DNA of 48,637 nucleotides. Origin: Kineosphaera limosa NBRC 100340 (GTDB lineage: Bacteria > Actinomycetota > Actinomycetes > Actinomycetales > Dermatophilaceae). Where the stretch lies: NCBI RefSeq assembly GCF_000298215.1, contig NZ_BAHD01000055.1, positions 1 to 48,637 of the forward strand. Direction: 5' to 3'. Under the pieces are notes generated by a model. The model saw nothing but the letters and a program-made list of their open reading frames with translations, searched no databases and was not told the origin of the DNA. This document shows, in pieces, positions 27,501-35,645 of the stretch. The first letter of the stretch is position 1. Every line of letters starts with the position of its first letter. Position numbers and translations under genes: made by a program.

Positions 27501-27992
27501 GCCCACGTGGTGTCCGAAGCGGTCAGTGATGCCCTGCGGGTCTCCAGCCGTGGGGACGACGACGCTGCCGCTGGTGCCGCTGCCGACGATGCTCCAGGAG
27601 ACGAGGTTGCGAGCGCGGCGACTCTCGTGACCGAGACGACTGTGGTGACCGAGACCGTCGCGCAGCAGGTCGAGGTTCCGGCAGCCTCGGCTCCGGCACG
27701 GCGCCGCCGAGGCACCCGCCGGGCCGCGAGCGCCCCGACCGCTTCTCCGGTCGGCGCGCAGGGCCTCGTCTTTACCGTCGACGCCACCGAGTCCGGAGGC
27801 GGACCAGCGGCGCTGGATTCGGCGTTGGTTTCGGCGGCAGACGACTCTGCGGTACTCGACTTGGCGGCGTCCGCCTCTGCGGCCGAAGAGGCACCCGCCG
27901 CAGAGGTGACGCCCTCAGCTGAGGCTCCCGCGGCGGCGCCCAAGCGCCGGCGCGCCGCCCGGCGCCCCGCCGGCCCACCCACGGACCACTAG
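24537..27992 (+). CDS. rne: Ribonuclease E/G family endoribonuclease
   Basis: A 1151-residue RNase E with long disordered arms around a conserved core, as in other actinobacteria. Residues 1-450 are acidic and Ser/Asp/Ala-rich, with a Lys-rich histone-like patch near 55-80 and several Arg-rich patches. The core has an S1-type RNA-binding segment (from about 539, YLGRVQNVLPSMEAAFVDIG), metal-binding catalytic Asp796 (IDVNTGKF) and Asp840 (IVIDFIDM), and the Zn-link CEHCGG at about 898-903. The 250-residue tail is Ala/Val-rich, probably a degradosome scaffold. It should start mRNA decay and process rRNA and tRNA. ATG at 24537 follows GGAAAGG; a TTG at 24504 is possible. Confidence 0.94.
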   Translation: MVSRNDSDPAEPTSATGDAQLSTPAPQTPAVEDDAQPAGSASTSRKRATGEASKRTRAAKGTKAAKATKSTKAGKVAKSTKKTASASDPDESPAPPSTQDDAADFVLTPAVGRLQTADAGQGEAAEQAEANAAAEANAAEGEAESGERSGGESTGPAAARGATGRSRRTSRTTRTTRSRAGRSGDADHADDEVAGDSAQAGSDLAPLPDPASGDVQIPTVSAEDILAGLAFPPPRDQRSSAPSDAADEDAQDEEASEAGESAAPAPTFGLLFQAPQVAPEPRRTRGRGAPAQAAHDTQNSDDSDDEPRGRESGRTSGRDSARASGRDSDRELGSDPADSDDFDDTSSEADGPDGSDDSDDGDRTQRRRRRRGGKGRRRGDLDARDDSGDDESADSGDSDGDEQDSDSPSGDEGSGRSKRTRRRRRSGTGAAAGEDPPGTVTKVREPRRDRDVATGIKGSTRLEAKRQRRREGREAGRRRTIITEAEFLARRESVERVMVVRQRDKLTQIGVLEDGVLVEHYISGAGASSQSGASMAGNVYLGRVQNVLPSMEAAFVDIGKGRNAVLYAGEVNWDAAGLEQHKARRIENALSSGQSVLVQVTKDPIGHKGARLTSQISLPGRYLVYVPEGSMTGISRKLPDTERARLKKILKEIVPDDAGVIVRTAAEGASEAELTADVDRLTREWDRIQSKVKGGNAPSLLHGEPDLTVRVVRDVFNEDFTKLVVSGDEAWSTISEYVHDVAGDLQERLSRWTGEHDVFAHYRIDEQLTKAMDRKVWLPSGGSLVIDRTEAMTVIDVNTGKFTGAGGNLEETVTKNNIEAAEEIVRQLRLRDIGGIIVIDFIDMILESNRDLVVRRLMECLGRDRTKHQVAEVTSLGLVQMTRKRVGAGLIEVFAEPCEHCGGRGLIVHTEPVSRSGESDSRDSGRDSGRESRRGRRGRAREVEPTPAPTPSGPTPAQIAAAAYAAALQAGGGGEQTAETQGDEVDEVAHVVSEAVSDALRVSSRGDDDAAAGAAADDAPGDEVASAATLVTETTVVTETVAQQVEVPAASAPARRRRGTRRAASAPTASPVGAQGLVFTVDATESGGGPAALDSALVSAADDSAVLDLAASASAAEEAPAAEVTPSAEAPAAAPKRRRAARRPAGPPTDH

Positions 27993-28042
27993 CTCACCTG
28001 GCAGCGCCACCTGGGCAAACGAACCTTGTCGGGGGTGGCGGT

Positions 28043-28048
28043 TAGGCT
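28043..28048 (+). promoter_or_regulatory. -10 box of a leaderless-type start (MFS gene)
   Basis: TAGGCT ends 7 nt before the GTG at 28056, with no Shine-Dalgarno. It argues against the upstream in-frame TTG at 28026. Confidence 0.5.
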
Positions 28049-28055
28049 CGCCAGC

Positions 28056-29606
28056 GTGAATGAACCTCCCGATCGGGATCCGCGGGTGGCCGCCGCGCCG
28101 CCGGAGTTCGGGCTGCCGCGCGCCCGGCCTGATGCGGGCATGCGCACCTTCGGGCATGTGCTGGTCAACACGGCCATCGCCAACATCACGACGAGCTACC
28201 TTTGGTTCGCGCTGACGTTCTGGGTGTACCTGCAGACGCGCTCGGTGCTGGCCACCGGCATCATCGGCGGCTCCTACATGCTGTTCGTCTCCGTCAGCTC
28301 GGTGCTCTTCGGCACGCTCGTCGACCGGCACCGCAAGCACGCCGTGATGCTCGCCTCCAGCGCCCTGACGCTGCTGGCGTTCGCCGCCGGCGGGGTCTTG
28401 TATCTGCTGGTGCCGCAGAACGACCTGCTGACCATCGGTGGGCCGTGGTTCTGGCTGTTCATCGTCATCGTGCTCTTCGGGGCCGTCGTCGAGCACATGC
28501 GCAATATCGCGCTCTCGACCGTCGTGACCCTGCTCGTGGCGCCCGAACGGCGCGCCAACGCCAACGGCCTCGTGGGTACCGTGCAGGGCATCGCGTTCAT
28601 CGTCACCAGCGTGTTCAGCGGCCTGTCCATCGGCTTTCTGGGGATGGGGTGGACCATCGCCATCGCGGTCGCGCTCACCGCGCTGGCCGCCGCACACCTG
28701 CTGACCATCCGCATCCCCGAGACCGAACCCGGCAACCACGAGCACACCGACGCCGCCGACATCGATCTGGCGTCTCGAGCAGCGGCCGCAGCCGGGGATC
28801 CGGACCAAGGAGGCGATGGCGAGGCCCTCCCTGGGAAGGCAGCCTCTGGACAGGCAGTCTCTGGCCAGGGGGTTCCCGGAGAGGGTGCGGAGGAGGGGCC
28901 CAGCCCGCCCACGAGCCTCATCGACCTCTCCGGCGCCTATCGTGCCGTGCTCGCTGCCCCCGGCCTCTTCGCGCTCATCATCTTCTCGACCCTGAACAAC
29001 CTCATCGGCGGCGTGTACATGGCGCTCATGGACCCGTACGGGCTCGAGTTGTTCCCCGTGCAGACCTGGGGGCTGGTGTTCGGCCTGGCCTCCACGGGCT
29101 TTATCGTCGGCGGGCTCGTCGTCGCCAAGACCGGCCTGGGGCCGCGGCCCATGCGCACGCTGCTGCTGGCCGTCGCCGTCATGGGGGTGCTCGGCTCGCT
29201 GTTCACCATCCGCGAATGGTGGTGGCTCTACGCCCTGGGCATCTGGCTGTACATGCTGCTCATCCCGGCCGTGGAGGCAGCCGAACAGACCGTCATCCAA
29301 CGCGTCGTGCCCTACCGCACCCAGGGCCGCGTGTTCGGCTTCGCGATGATGTTCGAGACGGCAGCCGCCCCGATCACCGCGTTCGCCATCGCGCCGCTGG
29401 CCGAGTTCTGGATCATTCCCTGGGTCGACTCCCCGGCCGGGGAGGCACAGACCGCCTGGCTCTTGGGTACCGGCGACGCCCGCGGCATCGCCTTGATCTT
29501 CCTGTTCGCCGGCCTGGCCCTGACCCTCATCGCGCTGCTGGCGTTCCGCACCCGCGCCTACGCCACTCTGACCGAGCAGTACGCAGCGGCACCCCGGGCG
29601 GCGTGA
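28056..29606 (+). CDS. MFS transporter
   Basis: A 516-residue major facilitator with roughly twelve hydrophobic segments in two halves. The TM2-3 loop FGTLVDRHRKHAVM matches the MFS G-x-L-x-D-R-x-x-R/K motif. The central cytoplasmic loop (about 225-295) carries an Ala/Gly/Glu-rich insert with degenerate ASGQAVSGQ-type repeats. The second half has AAEQTVIQRVVPYRTQGRVFG, seen in efflux-type members. Substrate unknown. It sits between rne and rplU, which are normally neighbours in actinobacteria, so it is a local insertion. The GTG is chosen from the TAGGCT box 7 nt upstream. Confidence 0.88.
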   Translation: MNEPPDRDPRVAAAPPEFGLPRARPDAGMRTFGHVLVNTAIANITTSYLWFALTFWVYLQTRSVLATGIIGGSYMLFVSVSSVLFGTLVDRHRKHAVMLASSALTLLAFAAGGVLYLLVPQNDLLTIGGPWFWLFIVIVLFGAVVEHMRNIALSTVVTLLVAPERRANANGLVGTVQGIAFIVTSVFSGLSIGFLGMGWTIAIAVALTALAAAHLLTIRIPETEPGNHEHTDAADIDLASRAAAAAGDPDQGGDGEALPGKAASGQAVSGQGVPGEGAEEGPSPPTSLIDLSGAYRAVLAAPGLFALIIFSTLNNLIGGVYMALMDPYGLELFPVQTWGLVFGLASTGFIVGGLVVAKTGLGPRPMRTLLLAVAVMGVLGSLFTIREWWWLYALGIWLYMLLIPAVEAAEQTVIQRVVPYRTQGRVFGFAMMFETAAAPITAFAIAPLAEFWIIPWVDSPAGEAQTAWLLGTGDARGIALIFLFAGLALTLIALLAFRTRAYATLTEQYAAAPRAA

Positions 29607-29631
29607 CGGTCATGCGGGTCGGCGCGCGGGT

Positions 29632-29661
29632 TTGGTTGAAGGGGGGCCGATCCACTAAAGT
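29632..29661 (+). promoter_or_regulatory. Probable promoter of the rplU-rpmA operon
   Basis: TTGGTT (29632-29637) and TAAAGT (29656-29661), spaced 18 nt. It would give a leader of about 120 nt before rplU at 29790, long enough for an RNA control element, but I could not assign a known L21 leader fold. Confidence 0.5.
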
Positions 29662-29789
29662 TGTGCGTCGGTGCGCCCACCGAGATCCGTGTTTCGCCAA
29701 GCCGCTCGTCGCTCACGTCGAGCGCTCGTTGCTACGGGCCGGTCGTAAGAGGTGCTTCGTCCACGAGAACAGCAGGAGTTGAGTTAAGC

Positions 29790-30098
29790 GTGTATGCGAT
29801 CGTCCGCGCAGGCGGCCGTCAGGAAAAGGTGGCCGTCGGTGACGTGCTCATCGTCGACAAGGTCGACGCGGCCCCCGGTGACAGCCTCGAGCTCAAGCCG
29901 CTGCTGCTCGTCGACGGCACCACGGTGACCAGCGACGCCGACCAGCTCGCCAAGGTCACGGTGCGCGCCGAGGTTGTGAAGGCCACCAAGGGCCCCAAGA
30001 TCACGATCATGAAGTTCAAGAACAAGACGGGCTACCGCAAGCGCCAGGGGCACCGTCAGCACACGACCCAGATCAAGGTCACCGCGATCGACGCCTGA
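29790..30098 (+). CDS. rplU: 50S ribosomal protein L21
   Basis: A 102-residue full-length L21 that binds 23S rRNA domain II near L20. The start is a GTG ([14 protein letters not shown]), with CAGGAG upstream. The signature [30 protein letters not shown] occupies the C-terminal third. It is followed 40 bp later by rpmA, the usual rplU-rpmA pair, and should be transcribed from the promoter at 29632-29661. Nothing unusual. Confidence 0.98.
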   Translation: MYAIVRAGGRQEKVAVGDVLIVDKVDAAPGDSLELKPLLLVDGTTVTSDADQLAKVTVRAEVVKATKGPKITIMKFKNKTGYRKRQGHRQHTTQIKVTAIDA

Positions 30099-30138
30099 GC
30101 GTCGAGCGACCCCACTCAGCGATTAGGCAGGTAGCGAC

Positions 30139-30393
30139 ATGGCACACAAGAAGGGTGCGTCCTCGACTCGCAACGGGCGCGACTCCAACGCACAGTACCT
30201 GGGCGTCAAGCGGTTCGGCGGCCAGCTCGTCAACGCTGGCGAGATCATCGTCCGCCAGCGCGGCACCCACTTCCACCCCGGCGACAACGTCGGCCGCGGC
30301 GGCGACGACACGCTGTTCGCCCTGGCCGCCGGCGCGGTGCAGTTCGGCACCAAGCGCGGCCGCAAGACCGTCAACATCGTCGCTGGCGACTGA
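30139..30393 (+). CDS. rpmA: 50S ribosomal protein L27
   Basis: An 84-residue L27 whose N-terminal tail ([19 protein letters not shown]) reaches the peptidyl-transferase centre. There is no cleavable extension like that of Firmicutes. The family core [28 protein letters not shown] is present. The ATG has an upstream GCAGGTAG. Two strong hairpins follow and separate it from obgE. Confidence 0.98.
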   Translation: MAHKKGASSTRNGRDSNAQYLGVKRFGGQLVNAGEIIVRQRGTHFHPGDNVGRGGDDTLFALAAGAVQFGTKRGRKTVNIVAGD

Positions 30394-30422
30394 GACACGA
30401 ACTCAGACAACGAGCACGACAC

Positions 30423-30480
30423 CAGCAGCCCGATCGGGCTGCTGAGCCGAAGGGGTGGGTCCAGCGCGACCCGCCCCTTC
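30423..30480 (+). terminator. Double hairpin after rpmA
   Basis: A perfect 22-nt palindrome built on CAGCAGCCCGA (30423-30444) is followed by a 13-bp stem with one G-T pair (30449-30461 with 30468-30480). Neither has a strong U-run. It probably attenuates readthrough into obgE, or terminates as a U-less actinobacterial hairpin. Confidence 0.65.
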
Positions 30481-30513
30481 CGGCATTTGCGCACCACGAA
30501 AGGAAACACCCCA

Positions 30514-32031
30514 ATGGCCGCCTTCGTCGACCGCGTCACCCTGCACGTGCAGGCCGGCAACGGCGGGCACGGCTGCGCCTCGGTGCACCGGGAGAAGTTC
30601 AAGCCCCTCGGCGGTCCCGACGGCGGTAACGGCGGGCGCGGCGGCAACGTGGTGCTGCGCGTCGACCCGCAGGTCACCACGCTGCTGGACTACCACCACA
30701 CCCCGCACCGGCGCGCCGAGAACGGCAGCCCCGGCGAGGGTGACGAGCGCAACGGCTCCGCCGGCGCCGACCTCGTGTTACCGGTGCCCGAGGGCACCGT
30801 GGCCCGCAGCGGCGACGGCCGGATCGTCGCCGACCTCGTCGGCGACGGCACGCAGGTCGTGCTCGCCGAGGGCGGCCGCGGGGGACTGGGCAACAAGGCC
30901 CTGGCCTCCAAGCGGCGCAAGGCCCCCGGGTTCGCGCTGCTCGGCGAACCGGGCGAAGAGCTCGACGTCAGTCTCGAGCTGAAGACCCTCGCCGACGTCG
31001 CCCTCATCGGCTACCCGTCGGCCGGCAAGTCCAGCCTCGTCTCGGTGCTGTCCGCGGCCAAGCCGAAGATCGCCGACTACCCGTTCACCACCTTGGTGCC
31101 CAACCTGGGCGTCGTCACCGCCGGCGACGAGCGGTTCACCGTCGCCGACGTGCCCGGCCTCATCCCCGGCGCCCACGAGGGTCGCGGCCTGGGGCTGGAG
31201 TTTCTGCGGCACGTCGAACGGTGCTCGGTGCTCGTGCACGTCATCGACTGCGCCACCCTCGAACCTGGCCGCGACCCCCTCTCCGACCTCGACGTCATCG
31301 AACACGAGCTGCGCCAGTACGTGCCCGACGAGGCACTGGGTGGCCGCCCGCTGTCCGAGCGCACCCGCATCGTCGTGCTCAACAAGGCCGACGTGCCGGA
31401 GGCTCGCGAGCTCGCCGAGTTCGTGCGCGCCGACCTGGAGGCCCGCGGGCTGGAGGTCTACATCGTCTCCGCCGTGGCCCGCACCGGGCTGCCGGAGCTG
31501 AAGTACGCGATGGCCCGCCACGTCGCCGCCGCCCGCGCCGAGCAGGAGCGGGAGGAGCAGTCCCGGCCGCGTGTCGTCATCCGCCCGGTCGCCGTCGACG
31601 AGACCGGTTTCTCCGTGCGCCGCGAGCAGACTCCGGAGGGGGAGGTGTTCCGCGTTCTCGGCGACCGTCCGACTCGCTGGGTGCGTCAGACCGACTTCTC
31701 CAACGACGAGGCCGTGGGCTACCTGGCCGACCGCCTCGCCCGCTCCGGGGTCGAGGACGAGCTGGTCAAAGCCGGTGCCGTCGCCGGATCGACCGTGCTC
31801 ATCGGCCCGGCGGACAACGCCGTCGTCTTCGACTGGGAGCCCACGATGTCCGCCGGCGCCGAGCTGCTCGGCGGACCCCGCGGCAGCGACCCGCGCCTCT
31901 CCCAGACTCACCGACCCAGCCGCGACGAGAAGCGCGCCGACTACGAGTCGCGGCGCGTCGCCAAACGCCACGCCCGCGCCGAACTGGCCGCCGAGCGCGA
32001 CGCCGGATTCTGGACCGACCCCGACCAGTGA
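30514..32031 (+). CDS. obgE: GTPase ObgE/CgtA
   Basis: A 505-residue GTPase linked to 50S assembly and the stringent response. It has the N-terminal glycine-rich OBG domain (1 to about 160), then the G domain with [10 protein letters not shown] (G1, about 167-176), [14 protein letters not shown] (G3), NKAD (G4) and the SA motif (G5). The C-terminal OCT domain follows, with [24 protein letters not shown], and a basic tail ends the protein as in other actinobacteria. The ATG is preceded by AAAGGAA. It follows rplU-rpmA as usual, but proB, its usual downstream neighbour, is about 4.5 kb away. Confidence 0.97.
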   Translation: MAAFVDRVTLHVQAGNGGHGCASVHREKFKPLGGPDGGNGGRGGNVVLRVDPQVTTLLDYHHTPHRRAENGSPGEGDERNGSAGADLVLPVPEGTVARSGDGRIVADLVGDGTQVVLAEGGRGGLGNKALASKRRKAPGFALLGEPGEELDVSLELKTLADVALIGYPSAGKSSLVSVLSAAKPKIADYPFTTLVPNLGVVTAGDERFTVADVPGLIPGAHEGRGLGLEFLRHVERCSVLVHVIDCATLEPGRDPLSDLDVIEHELRQYVPDEALGGRPLSERTRIVVLNKADVPEARELAEFVRADLEARGLEVYIVSAVARTGLPELKYAMARHVAAARAEQEREEQSRPRVVIRPVAVDETGFSVRREQTPEGEVFRVLGDRPTRWVRQTDFSNDEAVGYLADRLARSGVEDELVKAGAVAGSTVLIGPADNAVVFDWEPTMSAGAELLGGPRGSDPRLSQTHRPSRDEKRADYESRRVAKRHARAELAAERDAGFWTDPDQ

Positions 32032-32044
32032 GCGCCGGGCGTCC

Positions 32045-32071
32045 CCGCTCACCCTGGTAAGGGGTGGGCGG
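32045..32071. terminator. Bidirectional hairpin between convergent obgE and ispD
   Basis: A 10-bp stem, CCGCTCACCC (32045-32054) with GGGTGGGCGG (32062-32071), one G-T pair and a 7-nt loop, fills the gap between the two gene ends. It lacks a U-run. Confidence 0.6.
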
Positions 32072-32074
32072 CAG

Positions 32075-32956
32075 CTAGGGACCGGCGGCGACGATGAGAC
32101 GGGCCAGGTCGAGTTCGGCCGGTGTGGTCACATGCAGGTTCGTCGGCTCGCCCGGAACGGCCACGATGCGTCCGCCGGAGGCCGCGACAAGCGCCGAATC
32201 CTCTGCCGCAGCGGGGGAGTCCGAGTGCGCCAGCCGGAACGCCGCGGCGTCGAAGGCCTGCGGCGTCTGCACCAGCACGCGGGTCGCGGCCGGGGGCGGC
32301 GGGGTGCGCTCCAGACCAGCTCGGCGGACGCCCGCCGTGTCGACGTCGGCCAGCACTTCGGTCAGCGGTAGACCCGGGAACGCTCCGTCGGCGCCCTCCC
32401 GGACCGCCCCGATGACCGCGCGCACCAGTCGCCCCGAGGCCAGCGGGTGTGCCGCGTCGGCGACGATGATCACCTGCGCCGTCGGCGGGATCGCGGCCAA
32501 CGCCGCCCGCACCGAGTCGGCCCGCTCGCGGCCACCGGCAACCGTGCGCAGCTGAGCCCGCCCGGCAACGGTGCGAAGCTGTTCAGCGACCCTGCGCACA
32601 TGTTCAGCGGCACTGCGTAGCTGCGCGCCGTCGTTGCCGACGCCGTCGTTGGTGTGGCCCGTGTCGCTCAGGGGGAGTGCGACGACCACCCCTGTGCACA
32701 GCGGTGCCAACGTCGCGATGGTGCGGTCCAGCAGCGTCAGGCCGCCGAGGTCGAGAAACTGCTTGGGCGCTCCGAACCGGCTGCCCGACCCGGCGGCCAA
32801 CACCATCGCCCACACCGAGGCCCCCGGACGAGCCTCCGCAGGGGCCTTCGCGTCGACTGCGAGCCCTGGGGCGACTGCGCTCGGGTCGGGCTCCCGGTCC
32901 GACCTCGCAGGCTGCGCCTCATCCTCCGGCCGTGACGGTGCCTCCTCCTCGTTCAC
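32075..32956 (-). CDS. ispD: IspD-like 2-C-methyl-D-erythritol 4-phosphate cytidylyltransferase with altered active-site residues
   Basis: A 293-residue nucleotidyltransferase. The P-loop is LAAGSGSRFGAPKQFLDLGG (Arg60 and Lys65 kept), and the later QTPQAF motif is intact. Two normally invariant residues differ: the DAARP motif reads DAAHP (His170 for Arg), and the NIK(I/V)T lysine is His275 (NLHVTTP). Activity is therefore uncertain and a different acceptor is possible. The first 48 residues are a disordered acidic lead. An extra loop at about 110-142 contains a 27-bp duplication. The GTG at 32956 has an excellent AGGAAGGAG Shine-Dalgarno, against the upstream GTG at 32995. No ispF is adjacent. 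Confidence 0.75.
   Translation of the reverse strand: MNEEEAPSRPEDEAQPARSDREPDPSAVAPGLAVDAKAPAEARPGASVWAMVLAAGSGSRFGAPKQFLDLGGLTLLDRTIATLAPLCTGVVVALPLSDTGHTNDGVGNDGAQLRSAAEHVRRVAEQLRTVAGRAQLRTVAGGRERADSVRAALAAIPPTAQVIIVADAAHPLASGRLVRAVIGAVREGADGAFPGLPLTEVLADVDTAGVRRAGLERTPPPPAATRVLVQTPQAFDAAAFRLAHSDSPAAAEDSALVAASGGRIVAVPGEPTNLHVTTPAELDLARLIVAAGP
32536..32589 (-). repeat. 27-bp tandem duplication within the ispD-like gene
   Basis: Copies at 32536-32562 and 32563-32589 (CGGCAAC.GTGCG.AGCTG in plus sense). They give two LRTVAG units in an insert absent from typical IspD. Confidence 0.8.
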
Positions 32957-33174
32957 CGCACGCTCCTTCCTGCGCCCCGCTCCTCGCCTGTTCACCTACA
33001 CGCTCGCCGCACGCCAGTCCGTCGCCGCTGCCGGCGGCGCACATCAGCAGCCGCGATGTGAGGGTGATCGCCAATCCTTGCACTGCTGCGCGGCCGACGG
33101 TGCGGCTCGGGCGCGCAATGGTCTCAGACGCGCCCGTGGCGCTGTCGCCGTGCTGGGTCCGGATCCGGGTGCCC

Positions 33175-34155
33175 TCAGGGGGCGTTGAGGGCGAGGCGCA
33201 TGAGGCCTCCCGACGCGATCCTGGCCGCCTGCGTCGGTGGCACCCGCCGGGCGAGCCAGGCGCGGCGGGCGCTCGCGCCGCCACGGGTCAGGGCCCGCGC
33301 CAGGGTGGCCGCGTCGAGGATCGCGTCGCAGGCCCCTCGGCCCAGATTGGGGGTGCTGGCGTGGGCTGCATCACCGATGACGATGTAGCGCTCGCGCGTG
33401 TATCGACTCAGCGGCGGCGTCACCCAGATGCGGGTGGCCAGGGTGTGCTGGTCGACCCGAGCCAGGGTGTCGCGCACGACCGGCGGCGCGCCGGCCGCGA
33501 GCCGGGCGGCCTCGGTGGCGACCTGCGTCGGATCCAACGGTTCCGGGCCCAACTCGCTGCGGTGACTGGTGAACCAGTACGCGCCCGCGCCGACCGGCAC
33601 CAGCCCGAACAACAGACCCTGCCGCCAGTACTCCCCGACATCCCGCGAGTGCGGGGGAGCGCCCTGCGTGCCCCGCAGCGCAACGTACGGTGTCTCCCGG
33701 CGCGCGGCGGCCCGCGGGTCGACCAGCGGGCGCACGACACTGCGGACCCCGTCGGCACCCACGACCAGATCGGCGTCGAGGACCCGCGGATCCCGCACCT
33801 CCTGCTGAGCGAGGCGCACCGACGACGGCACTGCGGCGCTCAAAGCGGACAGCAACGCCGGCCGTTGCACCATGACCAGTCCCGGTGCCGCGGCCGACAG
33901 CAGGCGCCGACCGCCGATGTGGAGGGCGCCGGCGGGAGGGGCCTGCGGCAGGGGCAGGGCCTCGAGGGCCCCGAGCTCGCGCAACGCACGTTGCGCCGCC
34001 GGCCACAGGCCCAGGGCTGCGCCGACACCGCTGCGCTGCGGCGCTGCCTCGTAGAGCGTCACCTCGAAGAGCCGGGGATCCAACGATGCGGCCAGGGTCA
34101 TCCCCGCGATGCCGCCGCCGACGATCGCGATGCGCCGCCGCCTGTTGCCTGTCAT
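33175..34155 (-). CDS. FAD-dependent monooxygenase (aromatic hydroxylase type)
   Basis: A 326-residue class A flavoprotein monooxygenase, a little short for the family. Motifs in order are GGGIAGM (dinucleotide fold, about 13-19), VVGADGVRSVVRP (DG motif) and YIVIGDAAHASTPNLGRGACDAILDAATLARAL (GD motif near FAD ribityl). The ATG at 34155 gives a start tight to the Rossmann strand (MTGNRRRRIAIVGGG). There is no clear Shine-Dalgarno and no good -10 box. It would hydroxylate an organic substrate with NAD(P)H and O2; the substrate is unknown. It stands alone, head-to-head with the TfoX gene. Confidence 0.88.
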   Translation of the reverse strand: MTGNRRRRIAIVGGGIAGMTLAASLDPRLFEVTLYEAAPQRSGVGAALGLWPAAQRALRELGALEALPLPQAPPAGALHIGGRRLLSAAAPGLVMVQRPALLSALSAAVPSSVRLAQQEVRDPRVLDADLVVGADGVRSVVRPLVDPRAAARRETPYVALRGTQGAPPHSRDVGEYWRQGLLFGLVPVGAGAYWFTSHRSELGPEPLDPTQVATEAARLAAGAPPVVRDTLARVDQHTLATRIWVTPPLSRYTRERYIVIGDAAHASTPNLGRGACDAILDAATLARALTRGGASARRAWLARRVPPTQAARIASGGLMRLALNAP

Positions 34156-34270
34156 GACGCCAGCCGACCACACCCGGGCTCCCGTGCGCCAACCCCGCGT
34201 CGACCCGAGGGCGCAACACGATCGACCGACGTGTCGGCAATGGAGGGGGCCAGGCGGCACCGGGTGCGGC

Positions 34271-34276
34271 GATACT
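34271..34276 (+). promoter_or_regulatory. -10 box of a leaderless-type start (TfoX-N gene)
   Basis: GATACT ends 6 nt before the ATG at 34283, with no Shine-Dalgarno. Confidence 0.42.
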
Positions 34277-34282
34277 CCAGAC

Positions 34283-34636
34283 ATGGCCTACGACGAGGTG
34301 CTGGCGCACCGCATCCGCGAAATTCTCGCCGACGAGCCGGACCTCACCGAGCGGGCGATGTTCGGCGGGTTAGGGTTCATGCTCTCCGGGCACATGGCCG
34401 CCGCAGCCGGCAGCGGGGGAGACGTCATGGTGCGCGTGGATCCCGCCGACGCCGCCGAACACCACGCCTCCGGCCTCGTGGAGCCCATGATCATGCGCGG
34501 CAAGGAGATGGCCGGCTGGATGGAGGCGCCCGCCGACGCCGTCGCCACCGACGAGGCGCTGGCCCAGGTCGTCGGCTGGGGGGTCGCGTACGTGCGCACG
34601 CTCCCGCCGAAGGTCAAGAAACCTAAAGCCCGGTAG
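34283..34636 (+). CDS. TfoX N-terminal domain protein
   Basis: A 117-residue stand-alone TfoX_N domain. Family features are RIREILADEPDLTERAMFGGLGFMLSGHMA at the N-terminus, the strand DVMVRVDP and the MIMRGKEMAGWM segment. In Gammaproteobacteria TfoX influences competence, but solitary TfoX_N proteins are common in actinobacteria with no known function, so no competence role should be assumed. The C-terminus is basic (PPKVKKPKAR). It is divergent from the monooxygenase gene and convergent with arsC. Confidence 0.85.
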   Translation: MAYDEVLAHRIREILADEPDLTERAMFGGLGFMLSGHMAAAAGSGGDVMVRVDPADAAEHHASGLVEPMIMRGKEMAGWMEAPADAVATDEALAQVVGWGVAYVRTLPPKVKKPKAR

Positions 34637-34687
34637 CAGCCCGCTGCCCGTCGCGGCCCGTGGTCCGCATCCTGGACGATGTGCTCC

Positions 34688-34725
34688 CTGCCGACGGTTG
34701 ATGTTGCGACCGCAACCCTCGGCAG
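34688..34725. terminator. Hairpin between convergent TfoX and arsC genes
   Basis: CTGCCGA (34688-34694) pairs with TCGGCAG (34719-34725), and GGTTG (34696-34700) with CAACC (34713-34717), across one C-C mismatch. A bidirectional terminator is likely. Confidence 0.55.
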
Positions 34726-34736
34726 TAGGCGCATCC

Positions 34737-34778
<42 letters not shown>

Positions 34779-34820
34779 CCTGGGCTGGGTCTGGGAGGTA
34801 CCAGGGGCGGGTGCTCAGTC

Positions 34821-35627
34821 TCAGTCGTTGAAGAGGGTCCGCAGCATCCGGGTCGGCGACCAGCGGTTACGGGCGTGGTCGGAGACGACGACGGGTTGCA
34901 CGGGCACCCCGGCCGCGGCACGGCGGTCGGTCGGCACCCCCATGGACCCGAGCAGGTCGGCGACGCGGGCGCCCAGATCGTCGCAGACCTCCCGGACGAC
35001 CTCGATCGGCTGCTCGTGCGGGTCGCGCACGTCCCAATCGATGACGTGCCGGCCCGGCTCCTGGTCGGTGCTGCAGCCGAGGCGCACGACCACATCGGCG
35101 GCGTTGAGCACGTCGCCGTGCAACGGACTGGGGTAGGCGCCATCGAGGGAGATGCCCCGTTCGGCGAGCACGTCGACGACGTGCGGGTTGAGGTGACCGC
35201 TGGGGTGGATGCCGGCGCTGCGCACCTGCACGTGCTCGCCGCCCAGATGCTCGGCCCAGGCGGCAGCCATCTGCGAGCGGCCCTCGTTGTGCTCGCAGAC
35301 GAACACGAGCAGGGGCACGCCGACACCGACGCCACCGGCGGCGCGGGCCCGAGTAGCCAGCACGTCGTGGGCGTAGTGCTCGACGAGGGCCGGCACAAAC
35401 TCCGGGTGGTGGCTGGTGGATTCGATCTGGCGGCGGGCGTCGGCGATGATCGCCTCCACCTGCGCGCGCGTCGAGGTGTCGGCGTATCGCTGCGCCAGAT
35501 CATCGGTGATGCGGGCGATGACGCGGTCGGCCATGGGGCTTGTCGCCTCGGTCGAGTCGCTGGGTACGGCGCGAAGACGGTGGGCGCTGTCCGTGGGCTG
35601 GCCGTCGACGAGGGGTTGGGCGCTCAT
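34821..35627 (-). CDS. arsC: Arsenate reductase / arsenate-mycothiol transferase-type LMW-PTP protein
   Basis: A 268-residue protein. Residues about 32-95 form a helical N-terminal domain (ADRVIARITDDLAQRY to LVEHYAHDVLATRA) found on actinobacterial ArsC proteins. Residues 105-250 are the low-molecular-weight phosphatase fold with the P-loop CEHNEGRS (Cys111 to Arg117), then RSAGIHPSG and WDVRDP, which supplies the general acid Asp. It should reduce arsenate with mycothiol or thioredoxin. The ATG at 35627 has a perfect GGAGGT. No arsR or arsenite exporter is in the window. Direct repeats GTGAACA lie just upstream (about 35650-35675), a possible operator. Confidence 0.83.
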   Translation of the reverse strand: MSAQPLVDGQPTDSAHRLRAVPSDSTEATSPMADRVIARITDDLAQRYADTSTRAQVEAIIADARRQIESTSHHPEFVPALVEHYAHDVLATRARAAGGVGVGVPLLVFVCEHNEGRSQMAAAWAEHLGGEHVQVRSAGIHPSGHLNPHVVDVLAERGISLDGAYPSPLHGDVLNAADVVVRLGCSTDQEPGRHVIDWDVRDPHEQPIEVVREVCDDLGARVADLLGSMGVPTDRRAAAGVPVQPVVVSDHARNRWSPTRMLRTLFND

Positions 35628-35645
35628 GTGAAGCACCTCCAGACG

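Noticed and set aside
24810-27506. Long minus-strand open frame (898 codons) opposite rne
   Set aside because: Shadow of RNase E; only Ala/Arg/Leu/Val-rich low-complexity protein.
32957-33174. Gene in the 218-bp space between the ispD-like and monooxygenase genes
   Set aside because: Only short frames without ribosome site or homology; probably the upstream region of ispD.
34284-34636. Competence role for the TfoX_N protein
   Set aside because: No competence genes are nearby, and isolated TfoX_N domains occur widely without this function.
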